NCBI GenBank assembly: GCA_039908345.1
Contig: JAMOBD010000018.1
Location: 1-44,572, forward strand
Direction: 5' to 3'
DNA from: Magnetospirillum sp. WYHS-4
GTDB taxonomy: Bacteria; Pseudomonadota; Alphaproteobacteria; Rhodospirillales; GLO-3
Length of the DNA stretch: 44,572 bases
Positions 15,629 to 22,946 of the stretch are shown here, piece by piece. Under the pieces are notes generated by a model, which was not told where the DNA came from, searched no databases, and was given only the letters and a program-made list of their open reading frames with translations. Made by a program: the position numbers and the translations under genes. How positions within the stretch are numbered: the first letter of the stretch is position 1; every line of letters begins with the position of its first letter.

Positions 15629-15889
15629 ATGGCCGAGCCGACTTGGTCAGTACAAGATGCGAAGAACCATTTCAGCGAGGTCGTCGAGGCAGCCCGCCAC
15701 GGCGAGCCGCAAACGGTGACCAAGCACGGCAAGCCGACCGTCGTCGTCCTGGCGGCCGACGAATACGCCCGGCTGCGTCACCTGGAGCATCTGAAGGTCC
15801 CGACTTTCGCCGATCACCTGCTGTCCATGCCGACCGATGGCGGTGAGTTCGACCGTCTCGACGGCCGCATGCGGGAGACCGGATTCTGA
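15629..15889 (+). CDS. Phd/YefM-family antitoxin
   Basis: An 86-aa type II antitoxin. The N-terminus is the DNA-binding and dimerisation fold of the Phd/YefM family: WSVQDAKNHFSEVVEAARHGEP, then TVTKHGKPTVVVLAADEYARL. The C-terminal tail (about 55-86) is the flexible toxin-neutralising part. Its stop shares one base with the ATG of the PIN toxin gene (TGATG), so the two are coupled. It should autoregulate through the inverted repeat at 15594-15620. Confidence 0.9.
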   Translation: MAEPTWSVQDAKNHFSEVVEAARHGEPQTVTKHGKPTVVVLAADEYARLRHLEHLKVPTFADHLLSMPTDGGEFDRLDGRMRETGF

Positions 15890-16314
15890 TGTTCCTGCTC
15901 GACACGGTCGTGCTTTCGGAACTGCGCAAACGGCAGGAACAGCGAAATCCCAACGTGGTTGCGTGGATCGCCAAGGTCCGCTCCCAGGACTTGTTCGTCA
16001 GCGTGGTAACCATCGGCGAGATCGAACGTGGCATCAAACGGCAGCGTGAGATGAACCCACCTTTCGCCGATGACCTTGCTGCTTGGCTGGACGTGGTGCT
16101 GCGCGCCTATGAGGGACGCGTCCTTCCGGTCACCGTGGCTGTCGCCCGCCGATGGGGACGCCTGTCTCACCGGACTGGCAACAAGGGGCTCGACCTGACG
16201 ATCGCAGCCACCGCGCTCGAACATGGCCTGACGGTGGCAACGCGCAATGTTTCCGACTTCACCCCGACCGGTGTCTCGGTGATCAATCCGTTCGATCCAC
16301 CTCCCCACCACTGA
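15889..16314 (+). CDS. PIN-domain ribonuclease toxin (VapC/FitB-like)
   Basis: A 141-aa PIN-domain toxin. The acidic metal-binding residues are all present: Asp5 (FLLDTVVLSEL), Glu44 (VTIGEIERGI), Asp102 (KGLDLTIAATA) and Asp123 (RNVSDF). Family members cut tRNA or rRNA and arrest growth until neutralised. Pairing with a Phd-type antitoxin, as in FitAB-like systems, is seen here through a one-base overlap. The gene is full length. Immediately downstream lies degraded IS110 sequence. Confidence 0.9.
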   Translation: MFLLDTVVLSELRKRQEQRNPNVVAWIAKVRSQDLFVSVVTIGEIERGIKRQREMNPPFADDLAAWLDVVLRAYEGRVLPVTVAVARRWGRLSHRTGNKGLDLTIAATALEHGLTVATRNVSDFTPTGVSVINPFDPPPHH

Positions 16315-16378
16315 CGTCGCCGGGATTGACGAGCGCCGAGGCTCCGGAGACCAAATCCTTGCTACCACTGGAGTTTTA

Positions 16379-16587
16379 CCTTGGCACCAAGGCTTGACGT
16401 AGGCCGGCGGCAGCAGCCGCACCTCGTGCCCCAACTTCACGACCTCACGCGCCCAGTAATGCGCCGACGCACACGCCTCCATCCCCACCAGACACGGCCC
16501 CAGCTTGCTGAAAAACCTGATGACCTCGCCTCGCCGCAATGGACGGCCCCCTCGATGGCCTGCTTCCAAACGACCACTTTGGCGCAT
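16379..16587 (-). pseudogene. IS110-family transposase remnant
   Basis: The minus strand encodes RRGEVIRFFSKLGPCLVGMEA, then HYWAREVVKLGHEVRLLPP and AYVKP. This is the conserved N-terminal RuvC-like region of IS110 transposases, where the family continues Y-V-K after KP. Here homology ends abruptly near 16391, at a CCTTGG-CA-CCAAGG palindrome (16379-16392). Upstream, the recognisable N-terminus (AKVVVWKQ) sits in another frame, so there is also a frameshift. The element is inactive. Confidence 0.75.
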
Positions 16588-16782
16588 TACGACGCCGGTG
16601 AGCAGGGACCGTCCACCCCATCATCCGTGGCCCATTCCCTTGACGGGGCGTCGGCAGGCATGGCGGCCGTGATGGGCGCGCGGGCCTTGCGCCCGCAATC
16701 GGCGGGCAGGACGGGCAGGTTCGTTCCCCTTCAGATCACCCTGGCCTCATTGGCCGCCCGAGACCGGCCAAGAGGTCATGTA
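16588..16782. other. 195-bp decayed spacer between IS110 remnant and gluQRS
   Basis: No gene, strong promoter or terminator was recognised. Plus-strand frames read through from the remnant into antisense gluQRS without any recognisable motif. It may be leftover insertion-sequence flank. Confidence 0.4.
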
Positions 16783-17613
16783 TCACATCGAAAATCCCAC
16801 CATCCGCCGTACCTCCTGCGGCGAATGCCCCGCAGCCCTGAGGGAGCGCAGCGCCAGCGAACGGTCGCGCTTGGCGAAGCGGCGGCCGTCCTCACCCACC
16901 AGCAGCCGATGGTGATGGTAGCCGGGCACCTCCAGGCCCAGCAGGGCCTGGAGCAAGCGGTGCACGTGGGTAGCCTCGAACAGGTCCATTCCGCGGGTGA
17001 CCAGGGAGACGCCCTGCAGGTGATCGTCCAGGGCGACCGACAGGTGGTAGCTGGTCGGTACGTCCTTGCGGGCCAGCACCACGTCGCCGAAGAGGGCCGC
17101 ATCGGCCCGGACGATGCCCGCCTCCCGGTCCCGCCAGGTCAGCGGCCCGGCCAGGGCAAGCGCCTTGGCGATGTCGAGGCGTAGCGCCGCTTCCTTCCCG
17201 GCCGCCATCGGCCGGCCGCGGCAGGTGCCGGGGTAGAGGACGCCTTCCGGCCCGTGGGGGGCGCGGGGGGCGCGGGCGATCTCGTCCATGATCTCCTTGC
17301 GCGTGCAGGTGCAGGGATAAAGCAAGCCCAAGCCTTCCAACCGGGCGAGAGCGGCGCGATAGTCGTGCAGATGCTCCGACTGGCGGCGCACCGGCTCCTC
17401 CCATTCCAGTCCCAGCCAAGCCAAGTCCTCGAAGATGGCTTCCGTGAACTCGGGCCGGCAGCGGCCCGGATCGATGTCTTCGATGCGCAGCAGGAAGCGG
17501 CCGCCCGCCGCCCGCGCCGTCTCGAAGGCGAACAGAGCCGAATGGGCATGGCCCAGGTGCAGAAAGCCGGTCGGGCTGGGGGCGAAACGGGTGACGACGG
17601 AGCAAGGAGTCAT
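16783..17613 (-). CDS. gluQRS: glutamyl-Q tRNA(Asp) synthetase
   Basis: GluQ-RS activates glutamate and attaches it to the queuosine at position 34 of tRNA-Asp. The 276-aa protein is a glutamyl-tRNA synthetase catalytic core without the anticodon-binding half. It opens RFAPSPTGFLHLGHAHSAL, with the HIGH motif as HLGH (19-22). It keeps the zinc-site residues Cys101, Cys103, Tyr127 and Cys131, and has a degenerate KMSKS loop (RFAKRDRS). ATG 17613 puts the motif at the usual distance; longer in-frame extension to 17700 has no family match. It is a housekeeping gene bordering the accessory region. Confidence 0.93.
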   Translation of the reverse strand: MTPCSVVTRFAPSPTGFLHLGHAHSALFAFETARAAGGRFLLRIEDIDPGRCRPEFTEAIFEDLAWLGLEWEEPVRRQSEHLHDYRAALARLEGLGLLYPCTCTRKEIMDEIARAPRAPHGPEGVLYPGTCRGRPMAAGKEAALRLDIAKALALAGPLTWRDREAGIVRADAALFGDVVLARKDVPTSYHLSVALDDHLQGVSLVTRGMDLFEATHVHRLLQALLGLEVPGYHHHRLLVGEDGRRFAKRDRSLALRSLRAAGHSPQEVRRMVGFSM

Positions 17614-17679
17614 GGGGTGGCATTGTCCCCGTCTTTTCCGCCGAGGCAAGGGGCGCGCCATGAAAATTTCATTGGGGGA

Positions 17680-17708
17680 GGAATTGGCAATTCCCCACAA
17701 GATATAGT
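17680..17708 (+). promoter_or_regulatory. inverted repeat and -10-like element before the HNH gene
   Basis: GGAATT-GGC-AATTCC (17680-17694) is a perfect inverted repeat located 8 nt before TATAGT (17703-17708), a good -10. No matching -35 is seen at the right spacing, so the promoter may need an activator bound at the repeat. TAAGGAGG (17724-17731) is the ribosome site for the HNH gene, at a rather long 12-nt spacing. Confidence 0.4.
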
Positions 17709-17743
17709 ATTCTCCGCCAAGCTTAAGGAGGGACTGACGCCCG

Positions 17744-18304
17744 ATGGCGGCCGGAGAGCATTATCCCGCCCTGGTCTTGAACGCGGACTTCCGTCCGCTT
17801 TCCTACTTGCCCCTTTCGCTCTGGTCCTGGCAGGAAGCCGTCAAGGCGGTCTTCATGGACCGGGTCGCGGTGGTCTCTGAATACGACCGGGTGGTCCGCT
17901 CGCCGTCCTGGGAGATGCGCCTGCCCAGCGTGATCTCGCTCAAGGAATACGTGGCTCCCGCCAAGCGCCCGGCCTTCACGCGGTTCAACGTCTTCCTGCG
18001 CGACCGCTTCGCTTGCCAGTATTGCGGCCGGCCCTTTGCCAGCGAGGACCTGACCTTCGACCATGTCGTGCCGCGCTCGCGCGGGGGGCTTACCACCTGG
18101 AACAACGTGGTGGCCGCCTGCGCGCCCTGCAATTCGCGCAAGGGCAGCCGCCTGCCGCGCGAAGTCGGCATGGTCCTGCAACGGCCGCCCCAACCGCCCA
18201 GCGCCCATCTGCTGCAGGAACATGGCCGGGCCTTCCCGCCCAACTACCTGCATGAAGGCTGGTCCGACTTCCTGTATTGGGATACGGTCCTCGACCAGGC
18301 TTGA
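17744..18304 (+). CDS. HNH endonuclease family protein
   Basis: A 186-aa protein with a zinc-finger-type HNH nuclease domain. The paired Cys are CQYC (91-94) and CAPC (126-129). The catalytic block is FDHVVPRSRGG (His107), followed by TWNN (about 119-121) and Asn130. The N-terminal region (YPALVLNADFRPLSYLPLSLW) is the conserved lead-in of a widespread chromosomal HNH family in alphaproteobacteria. These are not linked to phage or restriction here and their substrate is not established. It may be co-transcribed with the thioesterase 12 bp downstream. Confidence 0.9.
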   Translation: MAAGEHYPALVLNADFRPLSYLPLSLWSWQEAVKAVFMDRVAVVSEYDRVVRSPSWEMRLPSVISLKEYVAPAKRPAFTRFNVFLRDRFACQYCGRPFASEDLTFDHVVPRSRGGLTTWNNVVAACAPCNSRKGSRLPREVGMVLQRPPQPPSAHLLQEHGRAFPPNYLHEGWSDFLYWDTVLDQA

Positions 18305-18316
18305 GGGGGAATTCCC

Positions 18317-18751
18317 ATGACCAAGGCACAGGAAACGGCCGATGCGGTCGGCCGTTTCATCGGCGAAGGCGACCTGCTGGCCAGGCACCTGGGGGTGAAG
18401 CTGGACGAAATCCACCCCGGCTACGCCCGCTGCACCATGACGGTGCGCCCGGACATGAGCAACGCCGCCGCCATAGGCCACGGCGGGGCCACCTTCGCCC
18501 TGGCGGACACGGCATTCGCCTACGCCTGCAACTCGCATAACCGTATCGCCCTGGCCGCCAACTGCACCATCACCTTCGTCGGCCCGGCGAAGATCGGCGA
18601 CACCCTGACCGCCGAGGCGGTGGAAACGGTTCTGGTGCGCCGCAGCGGCGTCTGCGACGTCACGGTCACCAACCAAGCCGGCGAGATCGTCGCCCTCTTC
18701 CGCGGCCATTCCCGGCAGATCGAGGGCCACCTGGCGCCGCTCGATCCGTAA
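18317..18751 (+). CDS. PaaI-like hotdog-fold acyl-CoA thioesterase
   Basis: A 144-aa hotdog thioesterase that hydrolyses acyl-CoA or phenylacetyl-CoA-type thioesters in the cytoplasm. The family signature is visible as a short helix-loop with GHGGATFALADTAFAYACN (about 54-72), after a strand CTMTVRPDMSN. The C-terminal strands include CTITFVGPAKIGDTL. Its length fits PaaI exactly. No paa catabolic genes are nearby, so it may be a housekeeping proofreading enzyme. It starts 12 bp after the HNH gene with GAGGGGGAA upstream. Confidence 0.88.
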   Translation: MTKAQETADAVGRFIGEGDLLARHLGVKLDEIHPGYARCTMTVRPDMSNAAAIGHGGATFALADTAFAYACNSHNRIALAANCTITFVGPAKIGDTLTAEAVETVLVRRSGVCDVTVTNQAGEIVALFRGHSRQIEGHLAPLDP

Positions 18752-18939
18752 GGCGGTCCCGTACTACACGGCAGCGAACTCGTGTTCGTCCGTGCCCTCC
18801 GGAGGAGGTTGATCGGGAACACATGCACGGTATCCGTAAAGGATCATGTCGTATATCACCGACAACGCATTGGCATCGACCCCGTCGCCAGATTGAGGGC
18901 AGCCACTCACCGGTTACGCCATGTATGACGCGATGAATA

Positions 18940-18966
18940 TTGACTCTATGCTGTCACTATGACAAT
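18940..18966 (+). promoter_or_regulatory. candidate marR promoter and operator
   Basis: TTGACT (18940-18945) is a good -35; GACAAT (18961-18966) could be the -10 at a short 15-nt spacing. The perfect inverted repeat TGTCA-CTA-TGACA (18952-18964) lies over the spacer and -10, the usual place for a MarR autorepressor site. The remaining upstream gap from 18752 shows no gene. Confidence 0.45.
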
Positions 18967-18993
18967 GTACTGTCGTATCAGGGAGGCAGGGCT

Positions 18994-19434
18994 ATGGTGC
19001 GTTCGGACGAGGGCGAAGCTTTTACCGATCTGTTGTTGGAGACATTCCGGCTGAACGGACGATTGTTGGCGGCCGGGGATCGGTTGGTGGCCGACCTGGG
19101 ATTGACCAGTGCGCGTTGGCAGGTCCTTGGGGCCTTGGCGGAAGAGCCGCGGACGGTTTCCGGCATCGCCCGTGCCATGGGGCTCACTCGCCAGGCCGTG
19201 CAGCGGGTGGCCAACGAATTGGTCGCCGAAGGCTTCCTTGCCTGGCGCGACAACCCGGCCCATCGCCGGGCCAAACTGGTCGATCCCACCGAACGGGGCC
19301 GCACCGCCCTGGCGGAAATCGAACGCCGCCAAGCCGTCTGGGCCGACCGCGTGGCCCAGGGGCTGGGCAGTGGGCGGCTCGCGGCGGCGGCCGGCCTCCT
19401 GCGCGATTTGCGCCGCCGCCTGGAGGAAGAATAG
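18994..19434 (+). CDS. MarR-family transcriptional regulator
   Basis: A 146-aa winged-helix regulator. The DNA-recognition region is TVSGIARAMGLTRQAVQRVANEL (about 53-75), followed by the wing (RDNPAHRRAKLVDPTERG). Family members bind phenolic or oxidising ligands and usually repress their own operon. ATG 18994 has GGAGG at 18982-18986, 7 nt upstream. The stop is immediately followed by the ATG of a membrane protein gene, and a second membrane gene comes next, so these are the likely controlled genes. Confidence 0.92.
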   Translation: MVRSDEGEAFTDLLLETFRLNGRLLAAGDRLVADLGLTSARWQVLGALAEEPRTVSGIARAMGLTRQAVQRVANELVAEGFLAWRDNPAHRRAKLVDPTERGRTALAEIERRQAVWADRVAQGLGSGRLAAAAGLLRDLRRRLEEE

Positions 19435-19905
19435 ATGATAACCAAGACCCTGAAGGTCCTGCACCTGCTGGGCCTGGCGATGTTCCTGGGCAGCATCCTG
19501 GGTCATATCGCGCAGGGATTCGTGCCCGGATCGGCCAGCGATCCGGCCGCCATGCTGATTGGACGCCAGGCCATCGAGGTCGCCACCAGGGGCCTGACCC
19601 TGCCCGGCCTGGGACTGCTGGCTCTCAGCGGCCTGGCCCTGGCGATCCGCGGCCGGCTGCACCCCGCCCGCCAACGCTGGCTGGCGCTCCATGCCCTGGC
19701 CCTGCCGCTCATCGCCCTTTCGGCCTTCACCGTCATGCTGCCCACCGCCGCGGCGCTGCTGGAAGCGGCGCGGGCTGGCGATATCGGCGGATTCGCCGCC
19801 CTCAAAGGCCGGGAATCGGCCTTCGGCGCCCTGAACCTGCTGCTGGCCGTGGCGGCGGTGGTCCTGGGCGTGGTCAAGCCGTCCCTCGGGCGCAAGGAGG
19901 GCTAG
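19435..19905 (+). CDS. membrane protein, DUF2269-like
   Basis: A 156-aa inner-membrane protein with four predicted helices (LHLLGLAMFLGSILGHIA, LTLPGLGLLALSGLALAI, LALHALALPLIALSAFTVM, LNLLLAVAAVVLGVV). The His residues in the first helix and general layout resemble the DUF2269 / YhhN-like integral proteins. It directly abuts marR with no gap, and the next membrane gene starts one base after its stop. The substrate or partner is unknown; a two-subunit membrane complex with the next gene is likely. Confidence 0.72.
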   Translation: MITKTLKVLHLLGLAMFLGSILGHIAQGFVPGSASDPAAMLIGRQAIEVATRGLTLPGLGLLALSGLALAIRGRLHPARQRWLALHALALPLIALSAFTVMLPTAAALLEAARAGDIGGFAALKGRESAFGALNLLLAVAAVVLGVVKPSLGRKEG

Positions 19906-19906
19906 G

Positions 19907-20485
19907 ATGGCCGACTATTACCTCTGGCTACGCTTCGCCCATCTGGGCGGTGCCGTACTGTTGGGCGGGGGGCTGCTGGCCGTCTTCGTCTCGGAACTGC
20001 GGTCCTGGCGGGTCGCCGATCCCGTCCGCTTCGCCGAAGCGACTTGGTACACGGCCGTCTTCTACGACACCCTGGCGCTGCCCGGAGCGCTCCTGCTCGC
20101 CGGCAGCGGCCTGCTGCTGGTCTCCCTCCTGGGCGTCGGCTATTTCGACCAACCCTGGCTGACCGGCATGTGGGCACTGTTCCTGTTCGAGTTCGTCGAA
20201 GGCAACACGGTCACCCGAATCCAGTTCCGCCGCAGCCTGCGCCTGGCCCGGAACCTTGGCTCCGAGCTGACGCCGGAGGTGCGCCGCCGGGTCCGCCAGC
20301 CCTTGGGCCAAGCCGCCCACTTTCTCGACCTGCCCCTGTTCGGCGTCATTTTGTTCTGCGGGGCGGCGCGTCCGGACGAATGGTGGCCTATCCTGGCCGC
20401 CCTGGCCCTGGCCCTGTCGGCCGGGGGTACGATGGCCCTTGTGGCGAGCCGGACCCCGGCCCTTGGAAGCGCCTCGACGCCGTAA
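19907..20485 (+). CDS. membrane protein, DUF2269-like
   Basis: A 192-aa inner-membrane protein with four to five helices (LRFAHLGGAVLLGGGLLAVFV, LALPGALLLAGSGLLLVSL, LTGMWALFLFEFVEG, and two near the C-terminus). The N-terminal LRFAHLGG and the overall plan match DUF2269-type proteins and parallel the preceding gene, suggesting an ancient pair. It is the third gene of the marR operon. Function unknown; conserved His in helix 1 might hint at haem or metal binding, which is speculation. Confidence 0.72.
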   Translation: MADYYLWLRFAHLGGAVLLGGGLLAVFVSELRSWRVADPVRFAEATWYTAVFYDTLALPGALLLAGSGLLLVSLLGVGYFDQPWLTGMWALFLFEFVEGNTVTRIQFRRSLRLARNLGSELTPEVRRRVRQPLGQAAHFLDLPLFGVILFCGAARPDEWWPILAALALALSAGGTMALVASRTPALGSASTP

Positions 20486-20787
20486 GGACCATTCCGGACC
20501 TCTCCGTGGCGAAGCCGCTTCGAATCCCGGTTTCCTCCCAGGGAAAACAGGACCGGAACGGTCGATCCGTAGAATCCTGGACCGCCTTTGGTTTGAAACA
20601 ATTTGAATGTGACGCCGACCTGATTTATTGCGCTTGATCTAGGTCAAGCCACGGAAATCCTTGCAGAAGTTGCTGGACAGCCGCCCTGAAGGGAGGCATG
20701 CTTTCCAATGGAGACGCTTGGCGCCCATACTTTAGTCGGAAGGGCGCGGGGGTCCTTTGTCGACTTAAGAGGAGGAGGAGGAGAGGT
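20486..20787. other. 302-bp intergenic region upstream of nirS
   Basis: The left part has a short inverted repeat GACCG-GAA-CGGTC (20551-20563) of unknown role. The right part holds the nirS control site at 20634-20647 and a transcribed leader of roughly 100 nt, ending in a run of GGA repeats (20771-20786) that serves as an unusually strong ribosome site. No gene is recognised in the gap. Confidence 0.6.
20634..20647 (+). promoter_or_regulatory. FNR/DNR (NNR)-type binding site for nirS
   Basis: TTGAT-CTAG-GTCAA fits the TTGAT-N4-GTCAA form recognised by Crp/FNR-family denitrification regulators (DNR/NNR/NnrR) as well as FNR; the outer bases extend it to CTTGA...TCAAG. Its centre is about 147 bp before the nirS ATG. 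If bound at -41.5, transcription would begin near 20682. The second half (GTCAA rather than ATCAA) leans towards an NO-responsive regulator. Confidence 0.75.
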
Positions 20788-22416
20788 ATGTTGAAGGCAT
20801 TGCGGAATGCCCTGATCCTTTCGAGCCTGCCCTTGGCCATGGGGACGGCCTACGCCCAAGACGCGGCGGCGCCCACCATGTCCAAGGAGGCCAAGGAAGC
20901 CAGCGCCAAGGTTTACTTCGAGCGCTGCGCGGGTTGCCACGGCACCCTGCGCAAGGGCGCCACGGGCAAGAACCTGGAGCCGGCGAACTCGATGAAGCTC
21001 GGTCAGCAGCGCCTGGAGAAGATCCTGGCTCTCGGCACCGAGGGTGGCATGCCCAACTTCGATGACATCCTGACCAAGGATGAAATCAAGAACATGGCTA
21101 CCTACGTGCAGACCCCGGCCGACATTCCGCCGGAGTTCGGCATGAAGGACATGAAGGCGTCCTGGAAGCTGCACGTGCCGGTGGACAAGCGTCCGACCGC
21201 GCCGCAGAGCAAGGTCAACCTGAAGAACGTCTTCTCCGTGACGCTGCGCGATACGGGCGAAGTGGCCCTGATCGACGGCGATACGAAGAAGATCTGGGGT
21301 ATCGTCAAGACCGGCTACGCGGTGCATATCTCGCGCCTGTCGTTCTCCGGCCGTTACGTGTACGTGATCGGCCGCGACGGCCGTCTCGACATGATCGACA
21401 TGTGGTACGACAAGCCGACCACCGTCGCCACCATGAAGGTGGGCATCGACGCGCGTTCGGTCGATACCTCGAAGTTCAAGGGCTACGAAGACAAGTACGC
21501 GGTCGTCGGCTCTTACTGGCCGCCGCAGTACGCCGTTCTCAACGGCCTGACCCTCGAGCCGTTGAAGATCGTCTCGACCCGCGGCACCACGGTGGACGGC
21601 GAGTACCACCCGGAACCCCGCGTCGCCTCGATCGTTTCCTCGCAGATCAAGCCCGAGTGGGTGATCAATCTGAAGGAAACCGGCCTGATCAAGCTGGTGG
21701 ACTACTCCGACATCAAGAACCTGAAGGAGACCACCATCGAGTCCGCCAAGTTCCTGCATGACGGCGGTTGGGACGCTTCCAAGCGTTACTTCCTGGTTGC
21801 CGCCAACAACTCGAACAAGGTGGCCGTCGTCGACACCAAGGAAGGCAAGCTCGCCGCCCTGGTCGACACCAAGCCCAAGCCGCACCCCGGCCGCGGCGCC
21901 AACTTCAACCATCCGAAGTTCGGCCCGGTCTGGGCGACCTCCCACCTCGGCGCCGACGTGATCACCCTGATCGGCACCGATCCGGAGAAGCACAAGGACA
22001 GCGCCTGGAAGGTCGTGGCCGAGCTGAAGATGCACGGTTCCGGTTCGCTGTTCGTCAAGACCCACCCGAAGTCGAAGAACCTGTGGGCCGACGCCCCGCT
22101 GATGCCCGAGCGCGAAGCGGCCGAGTCGGTCACGGTCTACGACCTCGCCAACCTCGACAAGGGTCCGGCCACCATCAACATCTCGAAGATGGCCGAACTG
22201 GGCGAGACCAAGGCGGTGCAGCGCGCCGTCCATGCCGAGTACAACGAGGGCGGCGACGAAGTCTGGTTCTCCGTCTGGGCGGGCAAGACCGATCCGTCCG
22301 CGATCGTGGTCCTGGACGACAAGACCCGTGCCAAGAAGGCGGTGATCAAGGATCCCAAGATCATCACCCCGACCGGCAAGTTCAACGTCTACAATACCCA
22401 GCACGACATCTACTAA
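20788..22416 (+). CDS. nirS: cytochrome cd1 nitrite reductase (NO-forming)
   Basis: NirS reduces nitrite to nitric oxide in the periplasm, the key step of denitrification. The 542-aa precursor has a signal peptide cleaved after AYA (residue 23). A cytochrome c domain follows with CAGCH (47-51), then the eight-bladed d1 propeller. His180 (GYAVHISR) matches the axial d1 ligand. Other conserved motifs are [17 protein letters not shown] and SHLGAD. ATG 20788 follows a GGA-repeat ribosome site, and a terminator lies after the gene. No nirF, nirE, nirJ or other d1-haem genes are in the window, so the maturation genes must be elsewhere. Confidence 0.95.
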   Translation: MLKALRNALILSSLPLAMGTAYAQDAAAPTMSKEAKEASAKVYFERCAGCHGTLRKGATGKNLEPANSMKLGQQRLEKILALGTEGGMPNFDDILTKDEIKNMATYVQTPADIPPEFGMKDMKASWKLHVPVDKRPTAPQSKVNLKNVFSVTLRDTGEVALIDGDTKKIWGIVKTGYAVHISRLSFSGRYVYVIGRDGRLDMIDMWYDKPTTVATMKVGIDARSVDTSKFKGYEDKYAVVGSYWPPQYAVLNGLTLEPLKIVSTRGTTVDGEYHPEPRVASIVSSQIKPEWVINLKETGLIKLVDYSDIKNLKETTIESAKFLHDGGWDASKRYFLVAANNSNKVAVVDTKEGKLAALVDTKPKPHPGRGANFNHPKFGPVWATSHLGADVITLIGTDPEKHKDSAWKVVAELKMHGSGSLFVKTHPKSKNLWADAPLMPEREAAESVTVYDLANLDKGPATINISKMAELGETKAVQRAVHAEYNEGGDEVWFSVWAGKTDPSAIVVLDDKTRAKKAVIKDPKIITPTGKFNVYNTQHDIY

Positions 22417-22442
22417 GTCGTCTGGCCGAAGACACGAACGGG

Positions 22443-22471
22443 AACCCCGGGGACCATGTCCCCGGGGTTTT
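22443..22471 (+). terminator. Rho-independent terminator of nirS
   Basis: AACCCCGGGGAC (22443-22454) pairs perfectly with GTCCCCGGGGTT (22458-22469) around CAT, followed by TT, CC and TTT. It begins 27 nt after the nirS stop. Confidence 0.9.
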
Positions 22472-22552
22472 CCTTTGGCCGGCCTCCTTGCTCATCTCCG
22501 ACGCCGATGAAATGGCTGAACTGCCTCCCGTTGGCCGGAGGCCGGGCGGCGG

Positions 22553-22567
22553 CGACATGGCATGTCG
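22553..22567. repeat. short perfect palindrome before gatC
   Basis: CGACATG-G-CATGTCG is a perfect 7-bp inverted repeat with a one-base centre, 87 nt before the gatC ATG. It lies within the expected promoter region and could be an operator, though nothing else identifies it. Confidence 0.35.
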
Positions 22568-22653
22568 GCGACACCCCTATCGCCCCCGGCTTGCTCCGCT
22601 CTGCCGGGGATGCTACCTTCCGCCGCCATTTCCAGACCTGAAAGCGGGGCGCC

Positions 22654-22941
22654 ATGTCGCTGGATACCAACACGGTCAAGCAGATCGCGTTCCTGGCCCG
22701 CATCCGCGTGCCGGACGAGGAACTCGCGCCCCTGGTGGGCGAGTTGAACAACATCTTGCATTTCGTCGAACAACTCTCCGAGGTCGACACCCAGGGCGTG
22801 CCGCCGCTGGCCTCGGTGGCCGACGTCGGCCTGCCGCGCCGCGACGACGCGGTGACCGACGGCAACTGCCAGGACAAGGTGCTGGCCAACGGGCCCGAGG
22901 TCCAGGACGGCTTCTACTGCGTTCCCAAGGTGGTGGAGTAG
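22654..22941 (+). CDS. gatC: Asp-tRNA(Asn)/Glu-tRNA(Gln) amidotransferase subunit C
   Basis: GatC is the 95-aa scaffold subunit that wraps around GatA and GatB in the tRNA-dependent amidotransferase. It shows the typical opening [16 protein letters not shown], a helical [15 protein letters not shown], and the C-terminal loop [17 protein letters not shown]. It leads a tight gatCAB operon; gatA starts five bases after its stop. Confidence 0.95.
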   Translation: MSLDTNTVKQIAFLARIRVPDEELAPLVGELNNILHFVEQLSEVDTQGVPPLASVADVGLPRRDDAVTDGNCQDKVLANGPEVQDGFYCVPKVVE

Positions 22942-22946
22942 GCCCC

